From DASSKK01 sp035690495 (GTDB taxonomy: Bacteria > Actinomycetota > Actinomycetes > Propionibacteriales > Nocardioidaceae), in contig DASSKK010000001.1 of NCBI GenBank assembly GCA_035690495.1, positions 106,384 to 170,383 on the forward strand: a DNA stretch of 64,000 nt. Direction: 5' to 3'. This document shows positions 1-8,854 of the stretch, piece after piece. A model generated the notes under the pieces. That model had not been told where the DNA came from. It ran no database searches and worked only from the letters and a program-made list of their open reading frames with translations. The position numbers and the translations under genes are program-made. Each line of letters opens with the position of its first letter. The first letter of the stretch is position 1.

Positions 1-1
1 G

Positions 2-1807
2 TCCCAGGAGCGCACCTGGACCCGCAAGATCAAGGAAGCGTTCCTGTCGCTGAAGATCCAGCGCCAGCAGTCCAAGCAGCAGATCCTGCAGGGCTACCTG
101 AACACGATCTACTTCGGCCGCGGCGCCTACGGGATCCAGGCGGCTGCGCAGGCCTACTTCAACGTCGACGCCAAGGATCTCGGCGTCAAGCAGGCGGCAG
201 CGCTGGCGGCGATCCTGAACTCGCCGGGCAACCTCGACCCGGCGGAGGGCAAGGGCAACCGGGAGCGGCTGATCGGGCGCTACCAGTACGTCTTGCAAGG
301 CATGGCCGCCATGCACAACCTGTCCAAGACGGATGCGATCCGCTACCAGGCGCACCTGCCGAAGTTCCCGAAGATCCCGCAGAGCTCCGACTACGCAGGC
401 CAGAAGGGCTACATGCTCAACATGGTCAAGCACGAGCTCGAGGCGGACGGGTTCAGCGACGCCGAGATCGAGGGCGGCGGGCTGCGCGTCACCACCACGT
501 TCACCCGCGGCGCGATGCACGCCGCGATCAAGGCGGTCCACGACCGGCGGCCCAAACACCTGAAGGGACTGCACGTCGCGGTCGCCGAGGTGGATCCGCA
601 GACGGGCGGGCTCAAGGGGTTCTATGCCGGGCAGGACTACCTGAAGTCCAACGGCGCGATCAACTGGGCGAAGGCCGGCGGGGCACCCGGCTCTTCGTTC
701 AAGCCGTACGCGCTCGCCGCCGCGATCGAGGACGGCTACTCGTTGAAGAGCACCTTCCAGGGCAACTCGCCGTACGTGTTCCCCAACGGCAAGAAGGTCG
801 TCAACGAGGGGCCCAACGGCGGCAACGACTACGGCGCGAGGATCAGCCTCACCAAGGCCACCGAGGAGTCGGTCAACACCGCGTTCGTGGACATGACCGT
901 GTCGATGAAGGACGGCCCGCAGAAGATCCTCGACGAGGCCGTGCAGATGGGCATCCCCCGAGACACTCCCGGCCTCGAGCCGACGTCGGGCATCTCGCTC
1001 GGCTCGGCGACGATCAGCCCGATCGACATGGCCAACGCCTACGGCACGATCGCCGACGGCGGCAATGCCAAGGACTGGTTCGTGGTGCGCAAGGTCACCG
1101 ACGCCGCCGGCGCCACCCGGTTCGACCACGACCTGAAGACCACCCAGGCGGTGCCCAACGACGTCGACCGCGACGTGAGCTACGCGCTGCAGCAGGTGGT
1201 CCAGCACGGCACCGGCACCAACGCGCAGGCGCTCGGACGACCGGCGGCCGGCAAGACCGGGACCGCCACCAACGCCGACGGCAACGTGTCCTCCTCCTGG
1301 TTCGTCGGGTACACCCCCCAGCTGGCCACCGCGGTGATGTACGTCCGCGGCGACGGCAACGCGAACCTGTCCTGCACCAACCCCAACGGGAGGATCTGCC
1401 ACCCCGGCTACCTCGTTCCCTACTTCGGCGCGGTCTACCCGACGCAGACCTGGACCGAGACGATGAAGCTGTCGCTGGCACACGCACCGGTCAAACAGTT
1501 CCCGCCGCCGGCGAACGTGAAGGCCACGAACACCGCCGGGCCGCACGCGCCGCTGCCGACGTACACACCGCCGCCGCCGACCCCGACCCGCACCGAGAGG
1601 TCGACGCCCACACCGACGCCGACTCTCACCCCGTCGCCCACGCCGACGTTCACACCGAGCCCGACGCCGACCTACACCCCGTCGCCGAGCCCCACGCTGA
1701 CCCCCTCGCCGACAGGCGGATCCACGTCGCCGTGCACGTCGACCGTGTGCGTCGGCGGTTCGCCGCCGCAGGGGGGCAGCGGGCGGCGCTCGTCCGGGTC
1801 CGGGTAG
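2..1807 (+). CDS. Class A penicillin-binding protein (C-terminal part, 5' end outside window)
   Basis: Bifunctional peptidoglycan synthase acting outside the membrane: it polymerises glycan strands and cross-links peptides. The N-terminus, membrane anchor and first part of the glycosyltransferase domain precede the window. Glycosyltransferase-51 motifs are visible at once (RKIKEA at fragment residues 8-13, YLNTIYFGRGAYG at 32-44). The transpeptidase follows, with SSFK (catalytic Ser codon 692-694), SVN (869-877) and KTG (1253-1261), so it looks active. The last ~90 residues are a Pro/Thr/Ser repeat tail (about 1558-1718) ending in a short Cys/Gly-rich segment. The next gene begins 7 bp downstream, so the two are probably co-transcribed. 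The family is certain; which ponA paralogue it is cannot be told. Confidence 0.93.
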   Translation, partial: SQERTWTRKIKEAFLSLKIQRQQSKQQILQGYLNTIYFGRGAYGIQAAAQAYFNVDAKDLGVKQAAALAAILNSPGNLDPAEGKGNRERLIGRYQYVLQGMAAMHNLSKTDAIRYQAHLPKFPKIPQSSDYAGQKGYMLNMVKHELEADGFSDAEIEGGGLRVTTTFTRGAMHAAIKAVHDRRPKHLKGLHVAVAEVDPQTGGLKGFYAGQDYLKSNGAINWAKAGGAPGSSFKPYALAAAIEDGYSLKSTFQGNSPYVFPNGKKVVNEGPNGGNDYGARISLTKATEESVNTAFVDMTVSMKDGPQKILDEAVQMGIPRDTPGLEPTSGISLGSATISPIDMANAYGTIADGGNAKDWFVVRKVTDAAGATRFDHDLKTTQAVPNDVDRDVSYALQQVVQHGTGTNAQALGRPAAGKTGTATNADGNVSSSWFVGYTPQLATAVMYVRGDGNANLSCTNPNGRICHPGYLVPYFGAVYPTQTWTETMKLSLAHAPVKQFPPPANVKATNTAGPHAPLPTYTPPPPTPTRTERSTPTPTPTLTPSPTPTFTPSPTPTYTPSPSPTLTPSPTGGSTSPCTSTVCVGGSPPQGGSGRRSSGSG

Positions 1808-1814
1808 GCCGGCG

Positions 1815-3251
1815 GTGTCCCTCCCCGTGACTCCTGCGAACCTGCCCCGGCGGCCCTCGCGCGACGACCCGCTGGTGACGGCGGCCAGCGAGGGCATCGG
1901 GGGGCCGGTGGGACGACGGGCCGCGCCGCACCCGTGGTGGACGCCGGTGCGGGTGGTGCTCGCCGTGTGCGCCCTCGCACTCGGCCTTGCCATGCTGCAG
2001 AAGACGCCGTGCGTTCAGCAGCACTGGGCCGGCGGCAACCAGCGGTACGCCGAGATGTGCTACTCCGACGTCCCCTACCTCTACACCGACCGCGGCTTCG
2101 CCGAGCGGACGCTGCCGTACAGCGACACCGGGGGCCGCTACCAGGCGCTGGAGTACCCGGTCGTGATCGGGTACGTCGCCTACGACACCGCGCTGCTCAC
2201 CCAGTGGCTGCGCGGCTGGCCCGATGTGACGCACCGCGCCCAGGTCCCGGAGAACCAGGTCTATGCGCAGCCGGGCGTGGCCCAGGAGTCATGGCTGTAC
2301 TTCGACGTGACCGCGGTCGTGCTCGCCGGCTTCGCGCTGCTCGCGGCGTGGTTCCTGGCCGGCACGCACCGTGGCCGGCCCTGGGACGCGATGGCCTTCG
2401 CGGCCGCGCCGGCGCTCGTGCTGGCCGGACTGATCAACTGGGACCTGATCGCGGTCGCCGCGGTGGCGGGCGCGCTGTGGGCGTGGTCGCGCGGCCGGCC
2501 GCTGCTGGCCGGAGTGTTCGTCGGCGTCGGCGTCGCCACCAAGCTCTATCCCGTCTTCCTGCTCGGCGCGCTGCTGGTGGTCTGCCTGCGCCGCCGCGAG
2601 CTCGGCGCCTTCGGGCGCGCGACCACCGGAGCGGTGGTCGGGTGGCTGGCGCTGAACCTCCCTGCGATGCTCTACGGCTTCGACCAGTGGAAGGCGTTCT
2701 GGACGTTCAACCGCAACCGCGGCGCGGACCTCGGGTCGGTGTGGCTGGTCTGGCAGCAGGCAGGGCACCACGTCACCGCTCGCGAGATCAACCTCGCCTC
2801 CTGGATCTTCGTCGGGGCGGTGTGCCTCGGCGTCCTGGCACTCGGCCTCGCGGCACGACGTACTCCCCGGCTCCCGCAACTGGCGCTGCTGGTGCTGGTC
2901 GGCTTCCTGGTGGTCAACAAGGTCTACTCGCCGCAGTACGTCTTGTGGCTGCTCCCGCTGGCGGTCCTCGCCCGGCCGCGGTGGCGGGACCTGCTGATCT
3001 GGCAGGCCGGCGAGGCGTTCTACTTCGCGATGGTGTGGTTCCACCTGGGCGGCTACACGGCGTCGGCCTCCACCGGTGTTCCCGACCAGATGTACTGGGT
3101 GGCCATCGCCGTGCGGGTGCTCGCCGAGCTCTACCTCGCTGCCGTCGTGGTGCGCGACATCCTCGCGCCCTGGCGGGACCCCGTGCGCCGCGACGGGCTG
3201 ACCGACGACCCGATGCACCCCGAGCCGGCCGGGGTCCTCGAACCGGCGTGA
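1815..3251 (+). CDS. Glycosyltransferase family 87 (DUF2029-type) integral membrane protein
   Basis: A 478-residue polytopic membrane protein with about ten hydrophobic segments, preceded by a ~45-residue Arg/Pro-rich cytoplasmic N-terminus. It resembles GT87/DUF2029 polyprenyl-phosphate-dependent mannosyltransferases of actinobacteria, which add sugars to cell-envelope glycolipids. A large extracytoplasmic loop follows the first helix (about residues 65-145, with several Cys/Tyr/Asp), as in GT-C enzymes. GTG start 7 bp after the PBP stop. A PBP followed by this protein upstream of rpsF is a recurrent actinobacterial arrangement, which supports the family call; the acceptor is unknown. Confidence 0.75.
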   Translation: MSLPVTPANLPRRPSRDDPLVTAASEGIGGPVGRRAAPHPWWTPVRVVLAVCALALGLAMLQKTPCVQQHWAGGNQRYAEMCYSDVPYLYTDRGFAERTLPYSDTGGRYQALEYPVVIGYVAYDTALLTQWLRGWPDVTHRAQVPENQVYAQPGVAQESWLYFDVTAVVLAGFALLAAWFLAGTHRGRPWDAMAFAAAPALVLAGLINWDLIAVAAVAGALWAWSRGRPLLAGVFVGVGVATKLYPVFLLGALLVVCLRRRELGAFGRATTGAVVGWLALNLPAMLYGFDQWKAFWTFNRNRGADLGSVWLVWQQAGHHVTAREINLASWIFVGAVCLGVLALGLAARRTPRLPQLALLVLVGFLVVNKVYSPQYVLWLLPLAVLARPRWRDLLIWQAGEAFYFAMVWFHLGGYTASASTGVPDQMYWVAIAVRVLAELYLAAVVVRDILAPWRDPVRRDGLTDDPMHPEPAGVLEPA

Positions 3252-3270
3252 TGGTGGTAGAGAAGAGGGC

Positions 3271-4320
3271 ATGCGCGCACTGACGACGATCCCGCTGACC
3301 CCGGACTCCCTGGAAGCCTCCGAGGTGCCCGACCCGACCCCGCACGACGGCGACCTGCTGGTGGACGGGATCGCCATCGGGGTGTGCGGCACTGACAAGG
3401 AGATCGCCGCCGGCGAGTACGGCTGGGCGCCACCGGGGCGGGAGCGGCTGGTCCTCGGCCACGAGTCGCTGGGCCGGGTCGCGTCCGCGCCGGCGGGCGG
3501 CGACTTCGCCGAGGGCGACCTGGTGGTCGGCGTGGTACGCCGTCCCGACCCGGAGCCCTGCGGTGCCTGTGCGCACGGCGAGTTCGACATGTGCCGCAAC
3601 GGGAAGTACACCGAGCGTGGCATCAAGCAGATCGACGGCTACGGCAGCGAGCAGTGGACCGTCGAGGCCGACTACGCCGTCAAGCTCGACCTGCGGCTCG
3701 AGCACGTCGGCATGCTGATGGAGCCCACCACGGTGGTGGCCAAGGCCTGGGAGCAGGTCGAGCTGATCGGCGCCCGTGCCTGGTTCGAGCCGAAGACCGT
3801 GCTGGTCACCGGCGCCGGGCCGATCGGGCTGCTCGCCGCGATGCTCGGCCGGCAGCGGGACCTGGACGTGCACGTGCTCGACAGGGTCACCTCCGGGCCG
3901 AAGCCCGGCCTGGTGAAGGACCTCGGCGGCACCTACCACCACGACGACATCGACACGGTGTGCGCGAAGGTGAACCCCGACGTGGTCATCGAGGGCACCG
4001 GCGCCAGCCAGCTGGTCTTCGGCGCGATGGCCGGCACCGCGTCGTACGGCATCGTCGTCCTGACCGGGGTGTCGGCCGCCGGCCGCGCGATCCCGGTCGA
4101 CGTCGGCGCGGTCAACCGCGAGGTGGTGCTGGAGAACGACGTCGTGGTCGGGTCGGTGAACGCCAACCTGCGCCACTACGCGCAGGCCGCCGACGCGCTG
4201 GCCAGGGCGGACCTCGACTGGCTCTCGCGGCTGGTTACCCGGCGGGTGCCGCTGGAGAAGTTCGCCGACGCCTTCGCTCCGCACGACGGCGACGTGAAGG
4301 TGGCCCTCACTCTCTCCTAG
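3271..4320 (+). CDS. Zinc-dependent glucose 1-dehydrogenase-like oxidoreductase
   Basis: A 349-residue medium-chain dehydrogenase. GVCGTDKE (about residues 37-44) and LGHESLG (about 64-70) carry the catalytic-zinc ligands. EPCGACAHGEFDMC (about 94-107) gives the structural-zinc cysteines. VTGAGPIGLLAA (about 177-188) is the Rossmann dinucleotide loop. The N-terminal layout and long CGTDKEI segment match archaeal/actinobacterial glucose dehydrogenases, which oxidise aldoses to lactones with NAD(P)+; the true sugar is not determined. ATG start with a purine-rich GAAGAGG upstream. Its stop overlaps that of the convergent gene by two bases. Confidence 0.8.
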   Translation: MRALTTIPLTPDSLEASEVPDPTPHDGDLLVDGIAIGVCGTDKEIAAGEYGWAPPGRERLVLGHESLGRVASAPAGGDFAEGDLVVGVVRRPDPEPCGACAHGEFDMCRNGKYTERGIKQIDGYGSEQWTVEADYAVKLDLRLEHVGMLMEPTTVVAKAWEQVELIGARAWFEPKTVLVTGAGPIGLLAAMLGRQRDLDVHVLDRVTSGPKPGLVKDLGGTYHHDDIDTVCAKVNPDVVIEGTGASQLVFGAMAGTASYGIVVLTGVSAAGRAIPVDVGAVNREVVLENDVVVGSVNANLRHYAQAADALARADLDWLSRLVTRRVPLEKFADAFAPHDGDVKVALTLS

Positions 4321-5366
4321 GCGAGGACGATGCGGTCGAAGGCGGCGATCGTCATCCGCAGGCGCACGTCGAGCTCGTCGCCGACCCGCGGGACGCGTAC
4401 GCCGTCGGGCACGAACAGCATCGAGACCTGCATGTGCGGCGGCTCGGCGAACAGCCGGCGCGCCCCGTCGACGGTGTACGGCGACCGGACGAGCCCGGCG
4501 GCGTCGAGGCCTCCCGCCGCGAGCCGGGCGGCCCGGTCGCGAAGCCGCACCCCCGGCGTCGGCGCCTCGAGCCCGACGCTGTGCGACGTACCTCCGGAGA
4601 CGACCAGCAGATGGCCGGCCCTGGGAGCCCGGCGGGCCCGGTAGCCCGACACGTCCCCGCGCCCGACCCGATGCACCTCGAGCACGCTGGCGCGGATCGC
4701 GTAGGCGCCAGGGTCGCCCAGCCACAGGGCCGTGCCGATCCGGGGGCGGAGCTCGAAGTCGCCCCAGCCGCTGCGCACCGTCTCGAGCTCCGCGGCGTCC
4801 AGGTGGGAGACGAAGACGCGCTTCGCGGGCAGGTCGGCCGCGACCAGCTCGGTCATCAGCCGATCCATCTCGTCGAGGTGCGAGCGCTCGCCGCGCGGAA
4901 GCGGCAGGTGCACGGCGGCGCCCTCCACCCGGACCGCCGCGCCGCGCCGGACGAGCAGGTCGCCGGCCTCACGCAGTCCCCGGCCGGTGAACCCGTGCCG
5001 GCGCATCGAGGTGACCATCTCCAGAGCGACCCGCGGCCGGTCGTCGCGGGCCGCGAGGGCCTCCAGGTCCTCGAGCCGGCCGACGGTGTGCACCACCCGC
5101 TCGTCGTAGACGGCGCCCTCGTGGGTGGGTCGCCAAGGCGTGAGCACCAGGATCGTCCCGTCGAACGAACCGGCGACGTCGTCGATCTCGGGGTAGGTGC
5201 CGACCGCGATCGTGTCGACGCCGAGCCTGGTTGCCTGCTCGGCCAGCAGCCGCAGGCCGAAGCCGTAGCCGTTGCCCTTCGCGACCGGAACCAGGCCCGG
5301 GTGGGCGTCCACGACCTGCTGCTGGTGGCGGGTCCAGCGGCCCTCGTCGACGTACAGGCTGAGCAC
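4317..5366 (-). CDS. Alanine racemase N-terminal-fold PLP protein
   Basis: About 349 residues. The segment VPVAKGNGYGFG contains the PLP-binding lysine (about residue 30) in the alanine-racemase signature, and the N-terminal half reads as the PLP-barrel. The remainder ends in a beta-rich region as in fold-type III amino-acid racemases or D-amino-acid lyases. Translation may start at GTG 5364-5366 or at TTG 5373-5375, which overlaps the upstream FemAB stop; either way the two genes are coupled. Pairing with a peptidoglycan-bridge transferase suggests a role in supplying or editing cell-wall amino acids. That is inference; substrate and activity are unknown. Confidence 0.7.
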   Translation of the reverse strand: MLSLYVDEGRWTRHQQQVVDAHPGLVPVAKGNGYGFGLRLLAEQATRLGVDTIAVGTYPEIDDVAGSFDGTILVLTPWRPTHEGAVYDERVVHTVGRLEDLEALAARDDRPRVALEMVTSMRRHGFTGRGLREAGDLLVRRGAAVRVEGAAVHLPLPRGERSHLDEMDRLMTELVAADLPAKRVFVSHLDAAELETVRSGWGDFELRPRIGTALWLGDPGAYAIRASVLEVHRVGRGDVSGYRARRAPRAGHLLVVSGGTSHSVGLEAPTPGVRLRDRAARLAAGGLDAAGLVRSPYTVDGARRLFAEPPHMQVSMLFVPDGVRVPRVGDELDVRLRMTIAAFDRIVLA

Positions 5367-5371
5367 CTCGC

Positions 5372-6655
5372 TCAACCCCCTCGCCGTGACATGTAGGCCG
5401 AGAACGCCTTGTAGACAAGGCGATTCAGCGGGAGGTCCCACTCGCCGGCGTACTCCACGGCGCGCCCGCCGGTGCCGACCTTGAACCGGATCAGGCCGGC
5501 GTGCGGGTCGTCGGGGTCGAGCGTGTCGGTGATCCCCCGCAGGTCGTAGATGTCGCAGCCGGCCGCGAGCGCGTCGCGGATCATCGCCCACTGAACGGCG
5601 TTGGAGCCGCGCACGTCGCGCTTGTCGGTGGAGGACGCGCCGTAGGAGTACCACGCGTGGCGGCCCATCCGGATGCCGATCGTCGCCGCGACCAGCTCGC
5701 CCTCGTGACGTGCCAGGTAGAGCCGGATCCGATCCGGGTCCTCGGCCGACAGCGACTGCCACATCGCCTGGAAGTAGCTGCGCGGCCTCGGTGTGAAGCC
5801 GTCGCGGGCGGCGGTGGTGACATACAGCTGGTGGAACGCCGCCAGGTCCTGCTCGGTGCCGTCGTGGCAGACCTCGACGCCGGCCTTGACCGACTTCTTG
5901 ATGTTGCGCCGCCACTGCTGGTTCATCCCCGCGAGTACGTCGTCCTCGGACAGTGAGGCTCCGGTGGTGTCGCGCAGCGGCAGCCAGAAGTTGTAGGCCG
6001 GCTGTCCCGCGGCGAAGCCTTCCTCGCTGCCCTGCCGTCGCCAGCCGAGCTCGTGCAGCTGCGAGACCACCCGCGCGCCGACCGGGTCGCGCTCGGTCGG
6101 CGGCACGTCGCCGAGCCGGCGGAGCGCGTCGTCGGCGACCCCGGCCTTGACAGCGGCGGCGTCCCAGCTGCGCACGACCACGGGCGGGCCCATCCGCACG
6201 CCGAACGCGCCGGCGGCACGGAGGTGGCTGGCCATCGGGGACAGCCACGCCGCGAGGTCGTCGCCGGTCCAGTTGACGACCGGCCCCTCCGGCAGGTAGG
6301 CGAGGTAGCGGCGTACCCCCGGCAGCTTGCGGTAGAGCACCAGCGCAGCGCCCGCCGGGCGAGCGTCTCGTAACCCTTGGGTTGAGGAGCGAGCGGAGCG
6401 AGCGTCTCGTAACCCTTGGGTTGAGGAGCGAGCGGAGCGAGCGTCTCGTAACCCTTGGGTTGAGGAGCGAGCGGAGCGAGCGTCTCGAAACCACCCGATC
6501 GACTCGCGGCGCCACTCGCTCTTGACCTGCCCCCAGGCGGGGGTCTGCAGGAAGCTGGCCGAGCCGCCGGCGTCGAGGTGCGCGCGCAGGAAGTCCCGGT
6601 GCTCCTCGGTGCTGAGCGTGCGGACGGTCAGGAGGGACTCGGTCACGCTGGGCAC
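5372..6655 (-). CDS. FemAB-family peptidyltransferase (interpeptide-bridge type) with inserted 39-bp repeats
   Basis: A 427-residue member of the FemA/FemB/FemX aminoacyl-tRNA:lipid II transferases, which add amino acids to the peptidoglycan stem peptide. Diagnostic stretches are FLQTPAWGQVKSEW (about residues 35-48), AYLPEGPVVNW (tandem GNAT-like fold), QWRRNIKKSVKAGVEV and WYSYGASSTDKRD near the C-terminus, which is complete. Residues ~57-98 are an oddity: three perfect copies of a 13-residue unit with core RDARSARSSTQGL, encoded by a 39-bp tandem repeat (6361-6477) inside the first acyltransferase fold. GTG start at 6655, no clear Shine-Dalgarno. Co-transcribed with the alanine-racemase-like gene. 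Confidence 0.85.
   Translation of the reverse strand: MPSVTESLLTVRTLSTEEHRDFLRAHLDAGGSASFLQTPAWGQVKSEWRRESIGWFRDARSARSSTQGLRDARSARSSTQGLRDARSARSSTQGLRDARPAGAALVLYRKLPGVRRYLAYLPEGPVVNWTGDDLAAWLSPMASHLRAAGAFGVRMGPPVVVRSWDAAAVKAGVADDALRRLGDVPPTERDPVGARVVSQLHELGWRRQGSEEGFAAGQPAYNFWLPLRDTTGASLSEDDVLAGMNQQWRRNIKKSVKAGVEVCHDGTEQDLAAFHQLYVTTAARDGFTPRPRSYFQAMWQSLSAEDPDRIRLYLARHEGELVAATIGIRMGRHAWYSYGASSTDKRDVRGSNAVQWAMIRDALAAGCDIYDLRGITDTLDPDDPHAGLIRFKVGTGGRAVEYAGEWDLPLNRLVYKAFSAYMSRRGG
6361..6487 (-). repeat. 39-bp tandem repeat, 3 perfect units plus a 10-bp partial, inside the FemAB gene
   Basis: Three identical 39-bp units at 6361-6399, 6400-6438 and 6439-6477, then GAGCGTCTCG of a fourth. Each unit holds the arms GAGCGTCTCG and GAGGAGCGAGCGGAGC, resembling the dispersed actinobacterial palindromic repeat whose complement reads CGCTCGCTCCTCAACC. 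The period is a multiple of three and the reading frame stays open. Confidence 0.95.
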
Positions 6656-6686
6656 CCTAGACGATGCCTTGCCGGCCGCCGGGGGC

Positions 6687-7496
6687 TCACACTCGCGAGC
6701 GCAGCCAGTCGAAGTCCGCGCGGTGCTCGTCGACGCCGCCAGGCGTCTCGCACACCACGGGGGTGCCGGCCGCCCGGACCACGCCGGCGAGCTCGTCCGG
6801 GTCGATGCGGCCCTGCCCGAAGTTGGCGTGCCGGTCCGCGCCGGAGTCGAAGTCGTCGCGGCTGTCGTTGGCGTGCACCAGGTCGATCCGGCCGGTGATC
6901 GCGCGCACCCGGTCCACCACCGTGGTCAGGTCGTTGCCGCCGGCGTGGGCGTGGCAGGTGTCCAGGCAGATGCCGATCATCTCGGCGCCGGAGGCGGTGG
7001 AGATCGCCTCCCAGACCCCTTCGATGCGGTCGAGGTAGCGGGTCATCGCGTTGTCGCCGCCGGCGGTGTTCTCGATCAGCACCGGCAGCTTGAGGTCGGT
7101 GGCCTCGACCGCCTTGCGCCAGTTGTCGAAGCCCTTCTCGATGACCTGCGGATCGTGCGTCTTGTTGTCGACGTGGCCGCCGTGCACGACCAGGCCCTTC
7201 GCGCCGATGGCGGCAGCGGCGTCGACGTGCTGCTGGAGCAGCTTGCGGCTCGGGATCCGGATCCGGTTGTTGGTGGTGGCGACGTTGACGATGTAGGGCG
7301 CGTGCACGTAGAGGTCGATGTCCGCCGCCTCGGCGGCCTCCCGCAGCGCGTCCGCCCCGCCGGCGTACCGGATCTCGGGCCCCTTGTAGCCCTGCGGGTC
7401 GCCGAGGAAGAACTGCGCGAGGTCCGCGCCGCGGGCGACCGCCTCCGCGACCGGATCGGTCTGGTCGACGTGCGCGCCGATGTGCAAGGTGCTCAT
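6687..7496 (-). CDS. nfo: Deoxyribonuclease IV / AP endonuclease
   Basis: A 269-residue member of AP endonuclease family 2 (TIM barrel with three zinc ions), which cuts DNA 5' of abasic sites in base-excision repair. Metal-ligand motifs are present in order: HIGAHV, VHAPYIVN, VHGGHVDN, VLIENTAGG, CLDTCHAHAGG, DLVHANDSRDD and DRHANFGQG. ATG 7494-7496 is preferred over the in-frame GTG at 7505 because the family begins just before HIGAHV. The gene follows a 16-bp palindrome (7501-7516) that could be its operator or a terminator of the gene before it. Confidence 0.92.
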   Translation of the reverse strand: MSTLHIGAHVDQTDPVAEAVARGADLAQFFLGDPQGYKGPEIRYAGGADALREAAEAADIDLYVHAPYIVNVATTNNRIRIPSRKLLQQHVDAAAAIGAKGLVVHGGHVDNKTHDPQVIEKGFDNWRKAVEATDLKLPVLIENTAGGDNAMTRYLDRIEGVWEAISTASGAEMIGICLDTCHAHAGGNDLTTVVDRVRAITGRIDLVHANDSRDDFDSGADRHANFGQGRIDPDELAGVVRAAGTPVVCETPGGVDEHRADFDWLRSRV

Positions 7497-7500
7497 CTCG

Positions 7501-7516
7501 CCCACCCTAGGGTGGG
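7501..7516. promoter_or_regulatory. Perfect 16-bp palindrome before nfo
   Basis: CCCACCCTAGGGTGGG is a perfect palindrome in the 30-bp gap between the stop of the small upstream gene (7527) and the nfo start. It could be a dimeric-regulator operator or a short hairpin; there is no following T-run. Function inferred. Confidence 0.45.
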
Positions 7517-7526
7517 GAGAGGACAG

Positions 7527-7712
7527 TTACGCCTCGGGCTCGTCCTGGTCGCGGTCGGTGGCGTTCTCGGCCTCCTCGGGCTCGGTCTCGAGCTGCTCGG
7601 CGATCTTCGCCTGAGAGACCTGCTCCTCCGGAGGCACCCCCTCGGCCCGCAGGGGCCGGTCGGCGTGTCGGTTGAAGATCTCGTGACGCCGGTCGCTGGT
7701 GTGTCCGCTCAT
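7527..7712 (-). CDS. Small acidic hypothetical protein (61 aa)
   Basis: Reading from ATG 7710-7712 gives 61 residues beginning [18 protein letters not shown] and ending in a strongly acidic Glu/Asp-rich tail. There is no recognisable domain; it is soluble and probably partly disordered. It lies just upstream of nfo on the same strand and divergent from rpsF. An in-frame GTG further upstream (7805) would add a stretch of unusual composition overlapping the rpsF promoter region, so the short form is preferred. Function unknown. Confidence 0.5.
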   Translation of the reverse strand: MSGHTSDRRHEIFNRHADRPLRAEGVPPEEQVSQAKIAEQLETEPEEAENATDRDQDEPEA

Positions 7713-7900
7713 GCCGGGCCCGTACCCCGTCCCGGGCAGGCACAGCCCTGTGGAGAGCGATTTTTCGCAGGCCGCCCGCGCTGGTAGCCTTCGGTGTTCG
7801 CACATCGGTCTCCCGACGAGGCCGGCGTACGACGAAACGCACAGCCCTCCTGCCGCGGAACGCCCGCGGCCGCCTGAGTCCGAAGGAGGTGGAGACTGCT

Positions 7901-8191
7901 TTGCGTGCCTACGAAGTGATGGTCATCCTCGAACCCGACCTTGAAGAGCGCACCGTCGCCCCGTCGATCGACACCTATCTGAACGTCGTCCGCAAGGACG
8001 GCGGCACCGTGGACAACGTCGACGTGTGGGGCCGGCGCCGGCTGGCCTACGAGATCGACAAGTTCTCCGAGGGCATCTACGCCGTCATCGAGCTGAACGC
8101 CGAGCCGGCCACGGTCAAGGAGCTCGACCGTCAGCTGTCGCTGAACGAGTCGGTGCTGCGCACCAAGGTCCTCCGGCCGGCCGCGCACTAG
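7901..8191 (+). CDS. rpsF: 30S ribosomal protein S6
   Basis: A 96-residue S6, a primary component of the small-subunit platform that pairs with S18. It begins [16 protein letters not shown] and contains [21 protein letters not shown], both family hallmarks. The start is TTG at 7901: the perfect Shine-Dalgarno AAGGAGGT (7883-7890) lies 10 bases upstream, which rules out the in-frame GTG at 7889 that overlaps it. First gene of the rpsF-ssb-rpsR-rplI operon. Confidence 0.96.
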   Translation: MRAYEVMVILEPDLEERTVAPSIDTYLNVVRKDGGTVDNVDVWGRRRLAYEIDKFSEGIYAVIELNAEPATVKELDRQLSLNESVLRTKVLRPAAH

Positions 8192-8259
8192 GCAGCACCG
8201 GACCCCGACCGTTTCCCCCGGTCAACCCCAGAGTTCACCCCAGACCAGGGAGGCCTGAC

Positions 8260-8847
8260 ATGGCAGGCGAAACACCTATCACCGTCACCGGCAACCTCAC
8301 TGCCGACCCCGAGCTGCGCTTCACCCCCTCGGGTGCCGCGGTGGCCAACTTCACCGTCGCGTCCACCCCGCGGACCTTCGACAGGCAGAACAACGAGTGG
8401 AAGGACGGCGAGGCGCTGTTCTTGAACTGCTCGGTGTGGCGGCAGGCGGCCGAGAACGCCGCGGAGTCGCTGCAGCGCGGCATGCGGGTCATCGTCTCCG
8501 GGCGGCTGAAGGCACGGTCCTTCGAGACCCGCGAGGGCGAGAAGCGCACCGTGTTCGAGATCGACGTCGACGAGGTCGGTCCGAGCCTGAAGTACGCCAC
8601 CGCGAAGGTGACCAAGACCTCCCGCTCGAACGCGAGCAGCCAGAGCTTCTCGGGCGGCAACGACCCGTGGGCCACTCAGTCGACCGGCCAGCCTGCCGGT
8701 CAGCCCAGCGGGCAGCCGGGTGGTCAGCCCAGTGGTCAGCAGGGTGCCAGCCGGGGCTCCGACTGGGGCGGCGCGCAGGGCTCCCAGCCCGGGGGCAACG
8801 ACCCGTGGGCCACCAGCGGCGGCTCCTCCGACGAGCCTCCGTTCTGA
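8260..8847 (+). CDS. ssb: Single-stranded DNA-binding protein
   Basis: A 195-residue SSB that coats single-stranded DNA in replication and repair. The OB-fold (residues ~1-115) starts [20 protein letters not shown] and includes [19 protein letters not shown] long flexible Gly/Gln/Pro/Ser linker with QPSGQPGGQ repeats follows, then the acidic tip DEPPF that recruits partner proteins. GGGAGG (8248-8253) precedes the ATG. It sits in the ribosomal operon, as in most actinobacteria. Confidence 0.97.
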   Translation: MAGETPITVTGNLTADPELRFTPSGAAVANFTVASTPRTFDRQNNEWKDGEALFLNCSVWRQAAENAAESLQRGMRVIVSGRLKARSFETREGEKRTVFEIDVDEVGPSLKYATAKVTKTSRSNASSQSFSGGNDPWATQSTGQPAGQPSGQPGGQPSGQQGASRGSDWGGAQGSQPGGNDPWATSGGSSDEPPF

Positions 8848-8854
8848 CCCCCCA

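Noticed and set aside
6361..6487. CRISPR-like regular repeats
   Set aside because: Units are contiguous with no unique spacers, the array lies inside a coding gene, and no cas genes are present.
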